Origin: Wurfbainia villosa
Taxonomy: Eukaryota > Streptophyta > Magnoliopsida > Zingiberales > Zingiberaceae
Assembly: GCA_025175895.1 (NCBI GenBank)
Contig: CM045989.1
Span: forward strand, 23,057,928-23,121,927
Length of the DNA: 64,000 bases
Reading direction: 5' to 3'
Made by a program: the position numbers and the translations under genes. A model generated the notes under the pieces. That model worked only from the letters and a program-made list of their open reading frames with translations. It had not been told where the DNA came from and did no database searches. This document shows positions 41,934-54,714 of this stretch, piece after piece (the stretch's first letter is position 1; each line of letters opens with the position of its first letter).

Positions 41934-44431
41934 TGACATCACACGCCCGAGGAGTCCCCTAGACGAAAATCCAAAGAACATCTCCCCATGTGATACCAAT
42001 TTTTATACAAGGCCTACACGGCCACTATATATCGGTCAACACGACCGGAATCCAATCACAACACAATATACATAATATGCGGCCTCAGGCTATCAACCAA
42101 AATAGGTAAAAGATCTAAACATCAAGACCTACCCCTTCTGCTATCTGAGTAGGAACATACAACCAAAACGAACCGAATATAAGTCCACAAGGAATAACAA
42201 ATATAACATAAACATCCACCGGTATACAAATCAAATATAAATCCTAAACATATCCTCCAATAAAATCCCAATCTATAAAACTAATAACCAAAAACCATAA
42301 GACCAATAAAACCTATCCACTTCGACGAGGGGGATTGGCAACTGGACTCTCCTGACAGCTTCATCCTGAAATAAATATAAAACCACAGGGTAAGTTCAAA
42401 GAACTTAGCGGATAATAGTCGATATGCAAAGTAAGGTATAGCTAATAATAAAAATCATGCCAGTACAATCTCTAATATAGGGTAAGCAAGAAAAAAAATA
42501 CAAAAGGGACTGTATTCACCTGAATCTCCTACCCTGATATAGGAGTATGTGCCCTACTATAAGAGATAAAATCATCACCATATACGAATATGAATCCTGT
42601 ATGCATGTCAATCATATCGAATATGAATCCTGTATGCATGTCAATCATATGCAACATCCAAGGCATCAATAAAAATGCAGCAAACACAATACAAATGTGA
42701 TCCATGCAAAAATGCATGTCGTGCAAATGACATGGTCACCCCTGACACCAATCAGCCGCCTCACACGCGATGGTGAAGCCGAGTGGGTAGGGCTAATCAC
42801 AGATCACTCGCTTCAGCTCGAGTGAATGGTGAGCGGGATGTTTGAGTACATCTATCCTCCCGCCCTCTAAACAGAGCGGGAGCTAAGCTCATCTCCCTGT
42901 CATGCACGGAGGAGGGATCCCTACCTACCACGCCTCATCGCTACCCATGAGCGGACCAATGAGCCTAACAGAGCAATTCACACACCTCTGTACCACTATA
43001 ACCCAAGGTGGCGATGTGTTATGCGAATCGGGTCGGCTCAATAATGGAACCCCGTCCAGCCAGCATGCAATCATGCAAAAATGGTGCATGATACTAAAGC
43101 ATGTAAATCCTACTCACAATTCCTATCCGAATAATATGTACAATCAGTATGTATATATCCCTAATCCAAGTACTATGATCTAAATCAAACAGGAAGATAT
43201 AATCAAATCCTATCACATGCATGTATCAAGTAGACACAAAAAGCATACTAGGCATATAAACATGAAAAATTATTGTAAGCTATCCTAACTAGCATATCGA
43301 CAATGACTATATCTAAAAGATAAGTCAAAATACCCGCCTTATATAATGCTCGTGATAACTATCTTCACGCCTAACTCGCCTCGTGGCCAAAAACACGATA
43401 CGTAGAATGTCCGAGCTATCTTCCAATCTGAGGATTGCTTCAGCTTTCCGTTCTCGAATCTGTTATTTAACCTGATCAATAAATCTACCTTTAACCAATT
43501 TAAACAACCCTACCTAATTCAATTGTCCCTCTCAATTAACTAGTCCAATTTAATCTCCTAACCAAACTTAAACAATCTAAAACAAATTAATTAATTGATT
43601 AATGAACTACGCCCAGCTTAATTAATTAAGCCCATATGAACTATAGGACTAATCAAATTAACTAATTAATCCCTAATCAATTAACTTGATTCAATGGAGA
43701 TTTGAATATCGGCCCGAAGTTGGGTATTGTCGGCGACAACAAATCTGAGACGGTGCGACGAAAATGGGAGCCGAGAGGAAGTCGTGATGGGGCGACGGTG
43801 ATCTAGGAAAGGAGCAGGAGGTGACGGTGATTGGCCTCGGACGAACCTCGCGGCGGCGGAGGCTGGCCGCGGATGGGGGCTGCGGAAAACGATCGCGAAC
43901 GCGGTGCTGGGCATCGACGTGGGGGCTCGAGCGGCGACGGCTGACGCTGCGGGTGGCTCGCGGCAGCAGCGGCAGAGGTAGCGAAGAAGAAGGGCGAGAG
44001 GCGATCGTTGAGGTTGATCGGCGATCGCGACGTCGTGGCTCCTGGCTGAGCGCGAGGAGAAGAAGGAACGGCGATTGATGGGAAGGAGAGGCGGTGGTGG
44101 TCTTGGCGTGGCGGCGATCGTGGTGGCTGAAGGTGCGAAGAGAAGGGAAACCGCAAAGAGGGCGCGTGAGGGAAAAGAAAAGGGGAAAATCGAAAACCTA
44201 GGTTTTAGGTTAATAAAATTTATTAACCCCTCCAAAATTGATATTTCAAATAGGCCCTCCAAAAGCCTATTTATTTTATCCCCGTAAATATCTCGTACAA
44301 ACCTCATTTAATTCCAGAAAAATTCTGGAAAAATTCCTAAAAATTTCCTAAAAATCCCGAAAAACTTTCAGGAATATTTTTCCTAAATTTTGGGCCATAA
44401 ATTTAATATTTTAAATTTTCAGTATTTAACA
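41934..44431 (-). mobile_element. 3' LTR of element E
   Basis: Plus-strand ends TGACATCACACGCCC and CAGTATTTAACA. The middle has a GC-rich block (43720-44140) whose Arg/Pro/Ser-rich ORFs are not genes. AT-rich parts are nearly identical to 49507-52048, CpG-rich parts are not. Confidence 0.88.
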
Positions 44432-44450
44432 TTCTCCCCCACTAATAAAA
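44432..44450 (-). other. Polypurine tract of element E
   Basis: The minus strand reads TTAGTGGGGGAGAA, then TGTTAAATAC at the LTR start. Confidence 0.8.
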
Positions 44451-44542
44451 ATTTGGTCCCCAAATTTCCTGCTCATGTATGAGTACGAGATGTCACAACA
44501 TCCATCTCAGATATCTGGAGATAAGTCACACACCTCAAGTGA

Positions 44543-45570
44543 CTAAGTGGGGTATTGAGCTTTGATCTTTTCCTCGAGCTTCCAAGTAGCCTCCTCATCT
44601 ATGAGGTGACTCCACCCGACCTTGACAAGTCGCACAATCTTATTCCACAACCGTCGTTCCTTGTGATCCAAAATCCGTACCAGAACCTCCTCGTAAGTAG
44701 CATTAGGTTGAATGGAACCTGACACATCTGATAGAATATGGGTAGGGTCTGGCACATACTTCCTCGGCCTGGACATATGAAAACCATCATGAATACCAGC
44801 CCAAAGACGGTGGTAACCCTAGACGGTAAGCGACTGCTCCGATCCTCTCCAAAATCTCGAAAGGCCCAATGTACCTTGGAGCTAACTTACCATGGAGGTC
44901 AAATCTCTTCACCCCTTTTGTGGGTGAGACTCACAGGAATACCTGGTCACCAATAGAGAACTCCCGAGGTCTCCGTCTCCGATCTGCATAACTCTTCTGA
45001 CGATCCTACGTCTCGGCCATCCTTTGTCTGATAGTACGGACCAACCCTGCCTCATGCTGAGATCTATGGGGTCCTAGCAACTGGTCCTCCCTAACCTCCC
45101 CCCAGAGGGTGGGTGTACGACACCGTGTACCATACAATGCTTCAAACGGGGCCATTTAGATAGCCGAATGATGGCTATTGTTGTAGGCGAATTCCAATAA
45201 GGCAAGTAGTCCTCCCACCCCCGAAATCCATCACACAGGACCTCAGCAAGTCCTCTTGTGTCTGAATGGTCCGCTCAGACTGTCCATATGTCTGCGGATG
45301 GAATGCAATACTAAAACGAAGCTGCGTGCATAAGGCCTGCTGCAGACTCTGCCAAAACCGAGACGTGAACCGGGGATCTTTATCTGATATAATGCTCAAA
45401 GGAACACCATGCAATCTGATGGTATCCCGACAATATAACTCTGCCAAACGATTCCGAGAGTCGGTCTTCCGAATCGCTAAGAAGTGCGCGAATTTGGTTA
45501 GTCAGTCAACGACTATCCAAATCGCGTCATGGCCTTGATGTGTCCTAGACAAACCCACCACAACATCTAT
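44543..45570 (-). pseudogene. Ty3 integrase core and chromodomain-like tail of element E
   Basis: On the minus strand: GLSRTHQGHDAIWIVVD, a stop, LTKFAHFLAIRKTDS (45570-45450), then LHGVPLSIISDKDPRFTSRF and AFHPQTYGQSERTIQ (45447-45175). These are integrase core motifs, with the second Asp (SDKDPRF) and the Glu (GQSERT) in place. The C-terminal end (44776-44543) has RKYVPDPTHILSD, ILDHKERRLWNK and VGWSHLIDEEATWKLEE, the tail typical of Tekay/Del elements. Stops and frameshifts interrupt it. Confidence 0.82.
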
Positions 45571-47119
45571 AATAATACGCTTCCACTTCCATTCCGGAAT
45601 CGGAATTTCCTGAAACATCTGTTCCTTAAACTAATGCAACTTCGGAAACCATTATCCTCCTCGAAGTCAGAAACGAAAATCCATCTACCGTCCAAAATCC
45701 ACTCCACCACACACTCTGTAAGTGCATGGGAGGTTATAGCGATTAAACTCTCATGGTATAACCATTCGGGTCCCAGCTACTCTATAGTAGCTAGCCCAAA
45801 CTCCATGAGCATTTCTGCTCCTCACCTCTTCTAAACAACTTAATAACTACTAAGTCCACGTCATATATATGACGGCTTACCTCGCAGTTCTTTAGACCGC
45901 CGTAAGCTTACGATACGTCCTATTCAATAGCATCGGAATCGCTCCGATCCCCGAAATGATACATCCATGTACACTACCCTTCCATTCACACCACACCAGA
46001 ATGATTAAATCAACTCTGGCGTAAAAGTCAACCATCGTCCGAGCCCTGAAACTAGTTTCACAAGCTGCAGACCAAGTAAAATTCCATCACCTTCCTGGTC
46101 CAACCAATCAGCGATGTAGTACCGCTAGAGCATCCTGTCCATATCTATGGTAATAATCAAATCCATACGTAAAACCTCCGCGGTGACCAAGTGCGTAACT
46201 CTAACTACCACCTCGGTGGCGTTACGATCCAACGACTCACAACTAAACCAATCGTGTCCAAAAATACACGACTTCCCAAATCCTCGACTACTAAGTCATG
46301 ATGAAGTCTAATAAGAAAATCAAACGCTCATACAATTCATACCAAGTATGAAATTGTCGTCGCTACACACCTGCATTCTCTTTACTCTAGGTTGATGATA
46401 TAACAATCATCACAACGACCATGATAATTGTATGACACCATGTCACTACAATATCAACCCATCAGTCATAAATCAATCCTAGAGCATACACCGATGCCCT
46501 ATAGCTGATCTAAATAGATCATCTATCCATAATGAAGGATATTCATTTCCTTCCACAACTACTGCATTCTATCATCGAAAATCGATGCATAATCTCAAAG
46601 GTCTATCTCTCTTTTAACAAAGAGTTCCGGATCTTCTTTGGAAGAAATTCTGGGACAGATAAATATCCCATCCAACACCTCCTATAATAAGGTAAAATGA
46701 TCTTTCATCGTCTTGACTAGTGTAGGCATACACGCTTTATCCAAACCAAATCACTAATAGTAGGGACTGATATTTTCTGAGAGTTTACTCCTTGTCCTTC
46801 AAATTGGTGGCTAGCAAGCCTAACCCTAGTTTCCTAATTCGACATCAGTCGGCACCTCTAAAGAGTCCATACTTCTGAAATCATCATTAGGTTCCGCAAG
46901 GTCAATACGTCATCGACCTCGTCCCCGACCATAAGTAGGGGCAATTTCACTAAGTCAATACTTTTCCTAACCATTAAAGTACAGTAACCACTAAAGACAA
47001 TACATTTTCCTATAGCTCAGAGATATCCTTCAGCTTACTTGGTCCCAAAACACGAGAAGTCCCAAAAAATCCAAGGAAAAGAAAATCCTCGAAACACAAA
47101 ACCCACAAACCAATAAAAT
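45571..47119 (-). mobile_element. Decayed Ty3 interior upstream of the integrase
   Basis: In place of RNase H and reverse transcriptase I see only fragments too decayed to assign. Short plus-strand ORFs here are not convincing. The CAATAAAATTGTCACG junction at 47112 marks the start of a different LTR-like sequence. Confidence 0.45.
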
Positions 47120-49300
47120 TGTCACGTCCTGGGGGCATAGCCGTCATTCAAATGACAGAGGAGCCCCTTAGTGATAATATTCCAAAATCCATGGACCAGA
47201 TCTGGTAAAAACCTCGAAATAATTATAGAAATACCAATATTTTATTAACTGCATGCATGCACGACTAAACATATATCAATCAAAGTAAAATAGTTTTACG
47301 ACCCCAAAACAAACTGCGCCAAAATCCAAAGTGCATAATCAAAATGCAACACCGATAAAGTAAACAAAGTGGCATCCCGACGATGCAGGGAGATAAGCAC
47401 GACAAAGAACTCTCTGAGCGACACCAAAGTAGGTCAACAGGACATATCCTCCATCAGTTAATCTAAAGGATAAGTGAGGAGAGGGTGAGTACAACCACTC
47501 TGTGGATGTATAATAGCGATAGTGCATAATCATAATGCACTGATGAAAGTCACAGGAACAAACTAAAGTAACCCAACCTCGAGTACGATATCGTACTATC
47601 CGTCACAGTCGGTATAACAAATATACCCATAACATACACAACCATGCAACAAGTGCGGCATCCGGATACCACGATAAAGCCTCGTGGCTCACACAAAAGG
47701 AAACTATCATGAGCTACATGCGAACGTAACCCATGTGTCGATAATCGATATACTCAAGATCGTTTACGCAAGACTACCGCTACCACAATGAAACTCGTGG
47801 ATGAGCGAGCGATAGAAAGACTTCGATGTCTGCGGCTACGACATGCTACCACGAATGGGTCTCTTGGGCGCACGCAGTATAGATATCTAGTTATCGATCG
47901 TACATACTGGCGTATTACCATATAGTGTGAGCGGTCGATTATCTAATTATCCTAGGGTTATCCTAGGTTATCCAATACATCTAGCATAGAACGACTATCA
48001 AAATCGATAAAGATCACCGATCTACAATTAAACCCATTGAGGCGGTCAAGTGAGGGTTTCAACACCTCTAATACCAAAATGTTTACCAAAGCCGGTAAAG
48101 ATCATCGACTAATAAATAAATTCCTCCAGATGGTTAGTCTAAGGTTCCAACCCTTCTAATATAAACGGTTATCAAGGTCGATAAAAGTCATATGTCCACT
48201 AATAAACTCGTCGAGATGAGTAATCATAGGGTTTCATCCCAACTAACAGGAAACGCCTTTCAAGGCCAATAAAGACCACAAATCTACTATCAAGCCCGTC
48301 AAGAGGGTTAAGCCTAAATTATATCATTCTACCAGTGTAATCATGCATGCTACAACATGCTACCACGAACAAATCTCGTGGGTACTTAAGATGTAAAGTA
48401 GCTATCTAGCTACAGGCGTCATACAAATCCGATTATCACCAACTCCAAACGAATAACGCAAAAATATAACCTTACAGTAGGTCATCTCAACCAGGATTGG
48501 GAGGCATGATTGACCCCAAATATACAAAGCACCTACCTATAGAGAGACTCTACTGCAGACTCTCTCTCCACCAAGAATAGGAGATATAGTTGGCAGCCTA
48601 GATATGAACAATGTTATATACCCTCGAAGGATTAATCGTATCCTAATCATACGAACTCTACTGGTCCGATCACCATATCACTGAAATAGTAAATGGATAA
48701 ACATATACCAATATGCACATCCGGGTTATTGCGCCTAGGGTTTCCACACCTAGGGTTCTACTAATATTGTTTCATTCCTGAGATCTGCTCCTATCGAATA
48801 ACCTTATTTAAGTTATTATATCTCTACTAGTCTTAATCATGGTATCCACCGCAAAAACACAGAACCATATAAACAAAGTCAGTTTAATAAACGATAAAGA
48901 TAGTCCTACTAATGGGAATCAATGGCTGAAATTAATTAGGGTATAACTAAAGGGTCATGCCAGAACAAAGTCAAGGCAATACTAAATAAAGCATCAGATG
49001 CTTATATATACTCTAAACTACATAAGCTGTAATCATGTCATCATACCTTCTACGAATTTATCCATCTTAGTCATATCATTCAACTAGTCTTGAAAATTTA
49101 TAGCCAAATGATAACAAGCTACGTATAGTAGTAATAGCAATTTATAACCAAATGCTATCTATAAACCAGCAACCTAAAAATCTAACAGTCCAACAGATAT
49201 CAGGTTAAAACAATACTAGATAAAACATGATATCACCGCATAACCAAATATAACCAATATAAATATGCACTAAATCTAGAAAATTTTCTAGAATTTATTT
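47120..49300. mobile_element. LTR-like sequence of another Ty3 family inside element E
   Basis: Begins TGTCACGTCCTGGGGGCATA, like the E LTR end (TGTCACGGAGGAG), but continues differently. It contains an 87-bp tandem repeat and many hand-sized direct repeats (e.g. GCTACAACATGCTACCACGA at 48350 against 47846). It has no ORF. It may be an LTR of a second chromovirus fused to E by recombination. Its right end is not defined. Confidence 0.4.
47995..48305. repeat. 87-bp tandem repeat, about 3.5 units
   Basis: (A/T)TCAA(A/G)(A/G)(T/C)C(G/A)ATAAAGATCA occurs at about 47998, 48084, 48170 and 48257, each followed by (C/A)CTA, AT-rich spacing and a GGGTTTCAACC-like block. Divergence between units is about one in five bases. 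Confidence 0.75.
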
Positions 49301-49506
49301 ACCTGTTAGCCGTCTGGAGATGTCCTGTCGCTGCCAAATCCCCAAATTGACCTCGTCAATTATACCTCGAATTTTCGAAACATAAAAATCGTCGGAAATC
49401 CGTACAACTCTGAAAATACCCCAGTTAACCTGCCAAACGTGGCAAACTCCCAAAAACCCAAAGACCCTAAGGAACTCGAAAACCTATGCTCTGATACCAA
49501 ATAAAT
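49301..49506 (-). other. Leader and tRNA-Met primer site of element E
   Basis: The minus strand reads TGGTATCAGAGCATAGG with the site at 49488-49499, seven bases inside the LTR end. The rest of the leader is not recognised. Confidence 0.8.
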
Positions 49507-52048
49507 TGTCACGGAGGAGTCCCCGCTGCATTTAAAATCCGACAACATCTCTCAGACGGTGACAATACTAATTTTATACAAGGCCTACATTACATTATAC
49601 ATCCACAACACGAATTCTAATCCAATCACAACACAATATACATAATAGGCCTCGTGCCATCAACCAAAATAGGTAAAAGATCTAAACATCAAGACTACAC
49701 CTTCTCGCTATCCGAAAGCGAACATACAACCAAAACGAACCGAATATAAGTCCACAAGGACATAACAAATATAACCAAAAAATCCACCGGTATACAAACC
49801 AAACATAAATCCTAAACATATCCTCCAATAAAATCCCAATCTATAAAACTAATAACCAAAAACCATAAGACCAATAAAACCTATCCACTTCGATTTAGGG
49901 GGATCGCAACTGACTCTTCCGATCCTTCATCCTAAAATAAATATAAACTACTGGGTAAGTTCAAAGAACTTAGCGGATAATAGTCGATATGCAAAGTAAG
50001 GTATAGCTAATAAAAATAATGCCAAGACAAGATACTCTAATATAGGTAAGCAAGAAAGAAATGCAAAAGGGATCAGACTTCACCAATCTCCTACCCCGAT
50101 ATAGAGTACGCTCTACTATAAGAGATAAAATCATCACCATATACTTAATACGAATCTCAGATGCATGTCAATCATATGCAACATCCAAGGCATCAATAAA
50201 AATGCAAAGAAACACAATACAAATGCGATCCATGCAAAAATGCATGCCGCAAATGACATGGTCACCTCGACGCTACCACCACCTCACACGCGATGGTGAA
50301 GCCGAGTGGGTAGGGCTATGACAACTGCACTCGCCATCATCGCTTCCCGAGCGACCGAGTGGACAGGATGGCCGGAGTACACCTATCCTCCCGCCTCTAA
50401 ACAGAGTGGGGAGCTAAGCTCTCATCTCTCTGTCATGCATCAGAGGAGGGATCCTCGCCCGCTACCACGCCGCCTCATCGCTATCCACGAGACGACCAAT
50501 GAGTCGACAGAGCAACTACATACACCTCCTCGATGTACCACTAACCCATGAGCGGCAAAGCAGGTGCAGCATGAATCGTCATGCTCAACAATAATGGAAC
50601 TCTGTCACCAAAGATGCAATCATGCAAAAATGGTGCATGATACTAAAGCATGTAAATCCTACTCACAACACCTATCCAATAATATGTATAATCAAGATGT
50701 ATATATCCCTAATCCAAGTACTATGATCCAAATCAAACAGGGAGATATAATCAAATCCTATCACATGCATATATCAAGTAGGCACAAAAAGCATACTAGG
50801 CATATAAACATGAAAAATTATTGTAAGCTATCCTAACTAGCATATCAACAATGACTATATCTAAAAGATAAGTCAAAATACCCGCCTTATATAATGCTCG
50901 TGATAACTATCTTCACGCCCGTGAACCTGCCTCGTGGCCAAAACTCGATTAAAAAATGTCCGAGCTATCTTCCAATCAGGATCGATTCTTGACTTCAGTT
51001 CTCGAATCTGTTATTTAACCTGATCAATAAATCTACCTTTAACCAATTTAAACAACCCTATCTAATTCAATTGTCCCTCTCAATTAACTAGTCCAATTTA
51101 ATCTCCTAACCAAACTTAAACAATCTAAAACAAATTAATTAACTGATTAACGAACCACGCCCAGCTTAATTAATTAAGCCCATATGAACTATAGGACTAA
51201 TCAAATTAACTAATTAATCCCTAATGACGATCCCACACAAAGCTTCGGCAAAGCATCACAAATGGAGATTTGAATGGCTGGCAGTGACGACATCGCTGAG
51301 TTGGGTATTGTCAGCGACAACAAATCTGAGACGGTGCGGCGAAAATGGGAGCCGAGAGGAAGTCGCGATGGGGCGACAGTGATCTAGGAAAGGAGCAGGA
51401 GGTGACGGTGACGGGCCTCGGCCGAACCTCGCGGTGGCGGAGGCTGGCCGCGGATGGGGGCTGCGGAGAAACTACTGCGAACGTGAGCAGTGGCTTGGGC
51501 ATCGACGCGTGGGGCTCAGGCGAGCGGTAGCGGCCTGGACGTCGGCGCGGGCGGCTCGAGCGGCAACGACAGAGAGGTAGCGGAAGAAGGGCGGAGATTG
51601 GGCGATCGTTGAGGTTGATCGACGATCGCGACGTCGTGGCTCCTGGCTGCGGCGCGAGGAGAAGAAGGAACGACGATTGATGGGAAGGAGAGGCGGCGGT
51701 GGTCTTGGCGTGGGCGGCATCAGGTGGCTGGCTGCGGCGAAGAGAAGGTGTCGAAGGGAAACCGCAAAGAGGGCGTCGGGCGCAACGAGGAAAAGAAAAG
51801 GGGAAAATCGAAAACCTAGGTTTTAGGTTAATAAAATTTATTAACCCCTCCAAAATTGATATTTCAAATAGGCCCTCCAAAAGCCTATTTATTTTATCCC
51901 CGTAAATATCTCGTACAAGCCTCATTTAATTCCAGAAAAATTCTGGAAAAATTCCTAAAATTTCCTAAAAATCCCGAAAAACTTCCAGGAATATTTTTCC
52001 TAAAATTTGGGCCATAAATTTAATATTTTAAATTTTCAGTATTTAACA
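49507..52048 (-). mobile_element. 5' LTR of element E
   Basis: Plus-strand ends TGTCACGGAGGAG and CAGTATTTAACA. Homologous to 41934-44431 along its length. Confidence 0.88.
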
Positions 52049-53193
52049 GATACACCGTAGACACATGTGAAATGTTAGAAAAATGAGTTAAGTTCAAGGT
52101 GCATAGTTCTTGCATCTAGATGAACTCAAACTCATAATATGACATTGAGGAATCATGAGGAAAGCTAATGTACAAATTATGTGCATTTAGCCTATAGATT
52201 ATGGCTCAAAATAAAGTTTTGAAAATATTTTAAAATTATTTTAGAAAACAAGTTTATCTTTTTAATAGCAAAAATTATTGAACAAGTTGATACAAGTTAG
52301 GCCAAAAATATTGAAGTTATCAATGCTTTAAAACCTTGTATCAATTTTGCAATTTAATGGGTATTTTAATTTAAAATTATTTTTCATCCATTATATTTCA
52401 TGTAAGTATTGTACGTATGAAGTTTTAAGAATTTTCAAAATACGTATAATTACTTATACATTTCCAAAAATCATTTCTGAAACTGATTTCTATATTTTAC
52501 AGAAACCAATCAATCGCCGCCGAGCAATTATCAGGATAGGCAATGATCGATTTCAATGATCACGTTGATTTCTATGAACAAGATTTGTTTAGCCATGTAT
52601 TAGCTATTTTATGGTACCCTAATGTCTCCTAACCCTAAGATATGCTTTAGAAAGCACTGAAATGGTGAAATAATCATTGAAAATGATTAGGAGAATTATT
52701 TAGGGTGGAATATCGAATTTTAAGGGAGATTAAAGTTCAAGTTTGAACTTTTACCCTTATTTTCGATGGTCTAAGTTTCCTATAGGCTTAGAAACTCTCC
52801 AAGGATATTGTTGGTGCAATGGTCAAGGAGGAGCAAGTCTTTAAGGGGAGTGTGTCCATCTTGAGATGATGAATGCAATTTTTGACCAAAAAGGAGAAGT
52901 GAGAGTTTGGTAAACCTTCATTATAGATTGTCTCTCATTTAGTGATATGTGATTTATCACTAAGAAGAGTGAAAACATCCAATATGTTTTTGGACTAAGG
53001 GGGAGAATGTAAGATCTCATTGGGAGATGGAACATTGGAAAACCCTTGGTAGCCTTTTCAATGTATGCCAAAGGGGAAGAAGTAAAGTTTAAATTAAGTA
53101 AACCTTCACTATGCTTTGGTGTTAGAAGAGTTAAGTTGAGTTATTGTTAGCCTAGCTTAAAGATATTTTCAAACATCAAAAAGGGAGAGATTA
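52049..53193 (+). mobile_element. 3' interior and polypurine tract of element B
   Basis: Non-coding and similar to the minus strand of 25065-26230 in element A. It ends AACATCAAAAAGGGAGAGATTA, the polypurine tract, directly before the 3' LTR. Confidence 0.75.
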
Positions 53194-54714
53194 TTGGTGC
53201 AACAAGCTCCGGGTCAATGTTGACCAAACTCGAGTGGAACTCGAGTAGTGTTTTGATGTTTGACAATGGGTTGATAATGGATTTAACCATTGTTTGACAA
53301 TATGATTTGACCATATGATAACCATTTGATTAATGAATGATTGGGATATCCAAAGTCATATGAAGGAGATTATTCGGGAGAAATTATAGAAGCAATCAAT
53401 CTCGGAAATCCAAGTTTGGATACTTAGCATGGAAAGTCCAAGCATGGTCTTGGCATGGAAAGTCCAAGAATAGCCTTGGCATGGAAAAGTCCAAGCATGG
53501 TCTTGGCAATTGGAATGTCCAAAAATGACCTTGGCAAGGAAAGTCCAAGTCATGGATACTTGGCAATGGTAAAGTCCAAAGGTATAGTCTTGGTGGCACA
53601 AGTCCAAGCATGTAGTCTTGGCGACGTAAAGTCCAAGTGAACTTTGACAATTGGCAAGTCCAAGGGTAGGTTTGGCGGCGTAAAGTCCATGCATGGGTCT
53701 TAGCGGCATAAGTCCAAATAGATCTTGGCAAGGAAGTTCAAGGATGATGTTTTGGCAACGTAAAATCCAAGCATGGAATCTTGGCGGTATAAATCCAAAT
53801 GAACTTTGGCAAAGGACCCGGTTAGCATGACATAGTTGATGGAACCACTTGAAGACTAACGCGAAGGATGAAGAGTTGTGGACTCGAAGGATCTGAGAGG
53901 CGTGAGGCTGATGGAGGTGACTAGAAGGTTTATGTCTAGGCTAAGGGTGGTCAATCAAATATGAGGGGATCATACTTGGGTTAAACCTCATGTTTGAGAT
54001 TTACCAGTCAATTGGGGTTATGAACCAGTCGACTAGCCGAGTATTTGACACTTGGGAGCCTAATTGAGTTGTTTCAGTCGACTAGGATTATGACCAGTCG
54101 ATTGGTCAGGTAATCGACTAAGCTTCTACTACTCAACTTGTGTTCGGGTAGTCGACTGCCAATGATAGCCAGTCGACTGGCAGTCGACTGCTAAGTGCGA
54201 AATCAGCCAACAGCAGGTTATAAAAGGAGCAACTCATGAAGGATTTCGGTTAAGATTTTTAGAGCAATTTTAAAGGGGAAGTGATGTTGCATTCTAGACC
54301 TTCAAGAGCAATCTAAAGCAACCAACAAGCAAGCAATCAAAAGTTCTCTTGTAAAGTGTTCTTTACTTATTGTTGTATTTGTTTCTTGTTTTGGTTGTAT
54401 CCTGTGTTCTTATTGTTGTAAAACTTTTGTACAAGGTTTCTCCACCTCCGATGCCATACTGAAAAAGAGAAGTTTGATAATAGTGGTGTGCATCACTAGA
54501 GCTCAATTAGAGCTCACCCCGTGGAGTAGGAACCCTAGTTCTGAACCACATTAAATCTCCTTGTTGTGCTTGTGTGTATCTATCTTTCATTTATGCTTTA
54601 TTTTGTTTCCGCTACGCATTACTAACGATTGTAGGCGAACACAACACGATTGAATCGACGAAATCGCGAAAAACGCTATTCACCCCCTCTAGTGCGGTCA
54701 CTGATTCCTCTACA
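53194..54714 (+). mobile_element. 3' LTR of element B
   Basis: Starts TTGGTGCAACAAGC and ends GATTCCTCTACA. CCAAG/CTTGG array at 53405-53815, palindromes at 54004-54190, TATAAAA at 54219-54225. Matches 35430-36988 but has lost part of the palindrome cluster. Confidence 0.88.

Larger units (their letters stand above)
41934..52048 (-). mobile_element. Element E: Tekay/Del-like Ty3 retrotransposon, degraded
   Basis: LTRs 41934-44431 and 49507-52048, about 2.5 kb each, flank a 5.1-kb interior. On the minus strand each LTR starts TGTTAAATACTG. The primer site is TGGTATCAGAGC at 49488-49499 and the polypurine tract AGTGGGGGAGAA is next to the 3' LTR. Integrase and a chromodomain-like tail are recognisable; gag and reverse transcriptase are not. 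The target duplication is unclear (TGTAT against GATAC). It splits element B: 41933 and 52049 rejoin in the A-type sequence. Confidence 0.85.
35430..54714 (+). mobile_element. Element B: gag-only SIRE-like LTR retrotransposon with nested Ty3 element
   Basis: LTRs at 35430-36988 and 53194-54714. The Athila LTR continues on both sides, with a 5-bp duplication carrying one change (ACTTA before, AATTA after). Interior: primer site, gag-like gene, an inserted unknown repeat (38898-39580), an additional ORF like that of element D, then element E, then 3' interior and polypurine tract. No Copia polymerase was found. Without E it is about 9.2 kb. Confidence 0.85.

Noticed and set aside
43681..44307. 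A 208-codon minus-strand ORF (and the matching 204-codon ORF at 51311-51925)
   Set aside because: It lies inside the E LTRs in a GC-rich block; the two copies differ by frame-breaking indels and show no protein motif.
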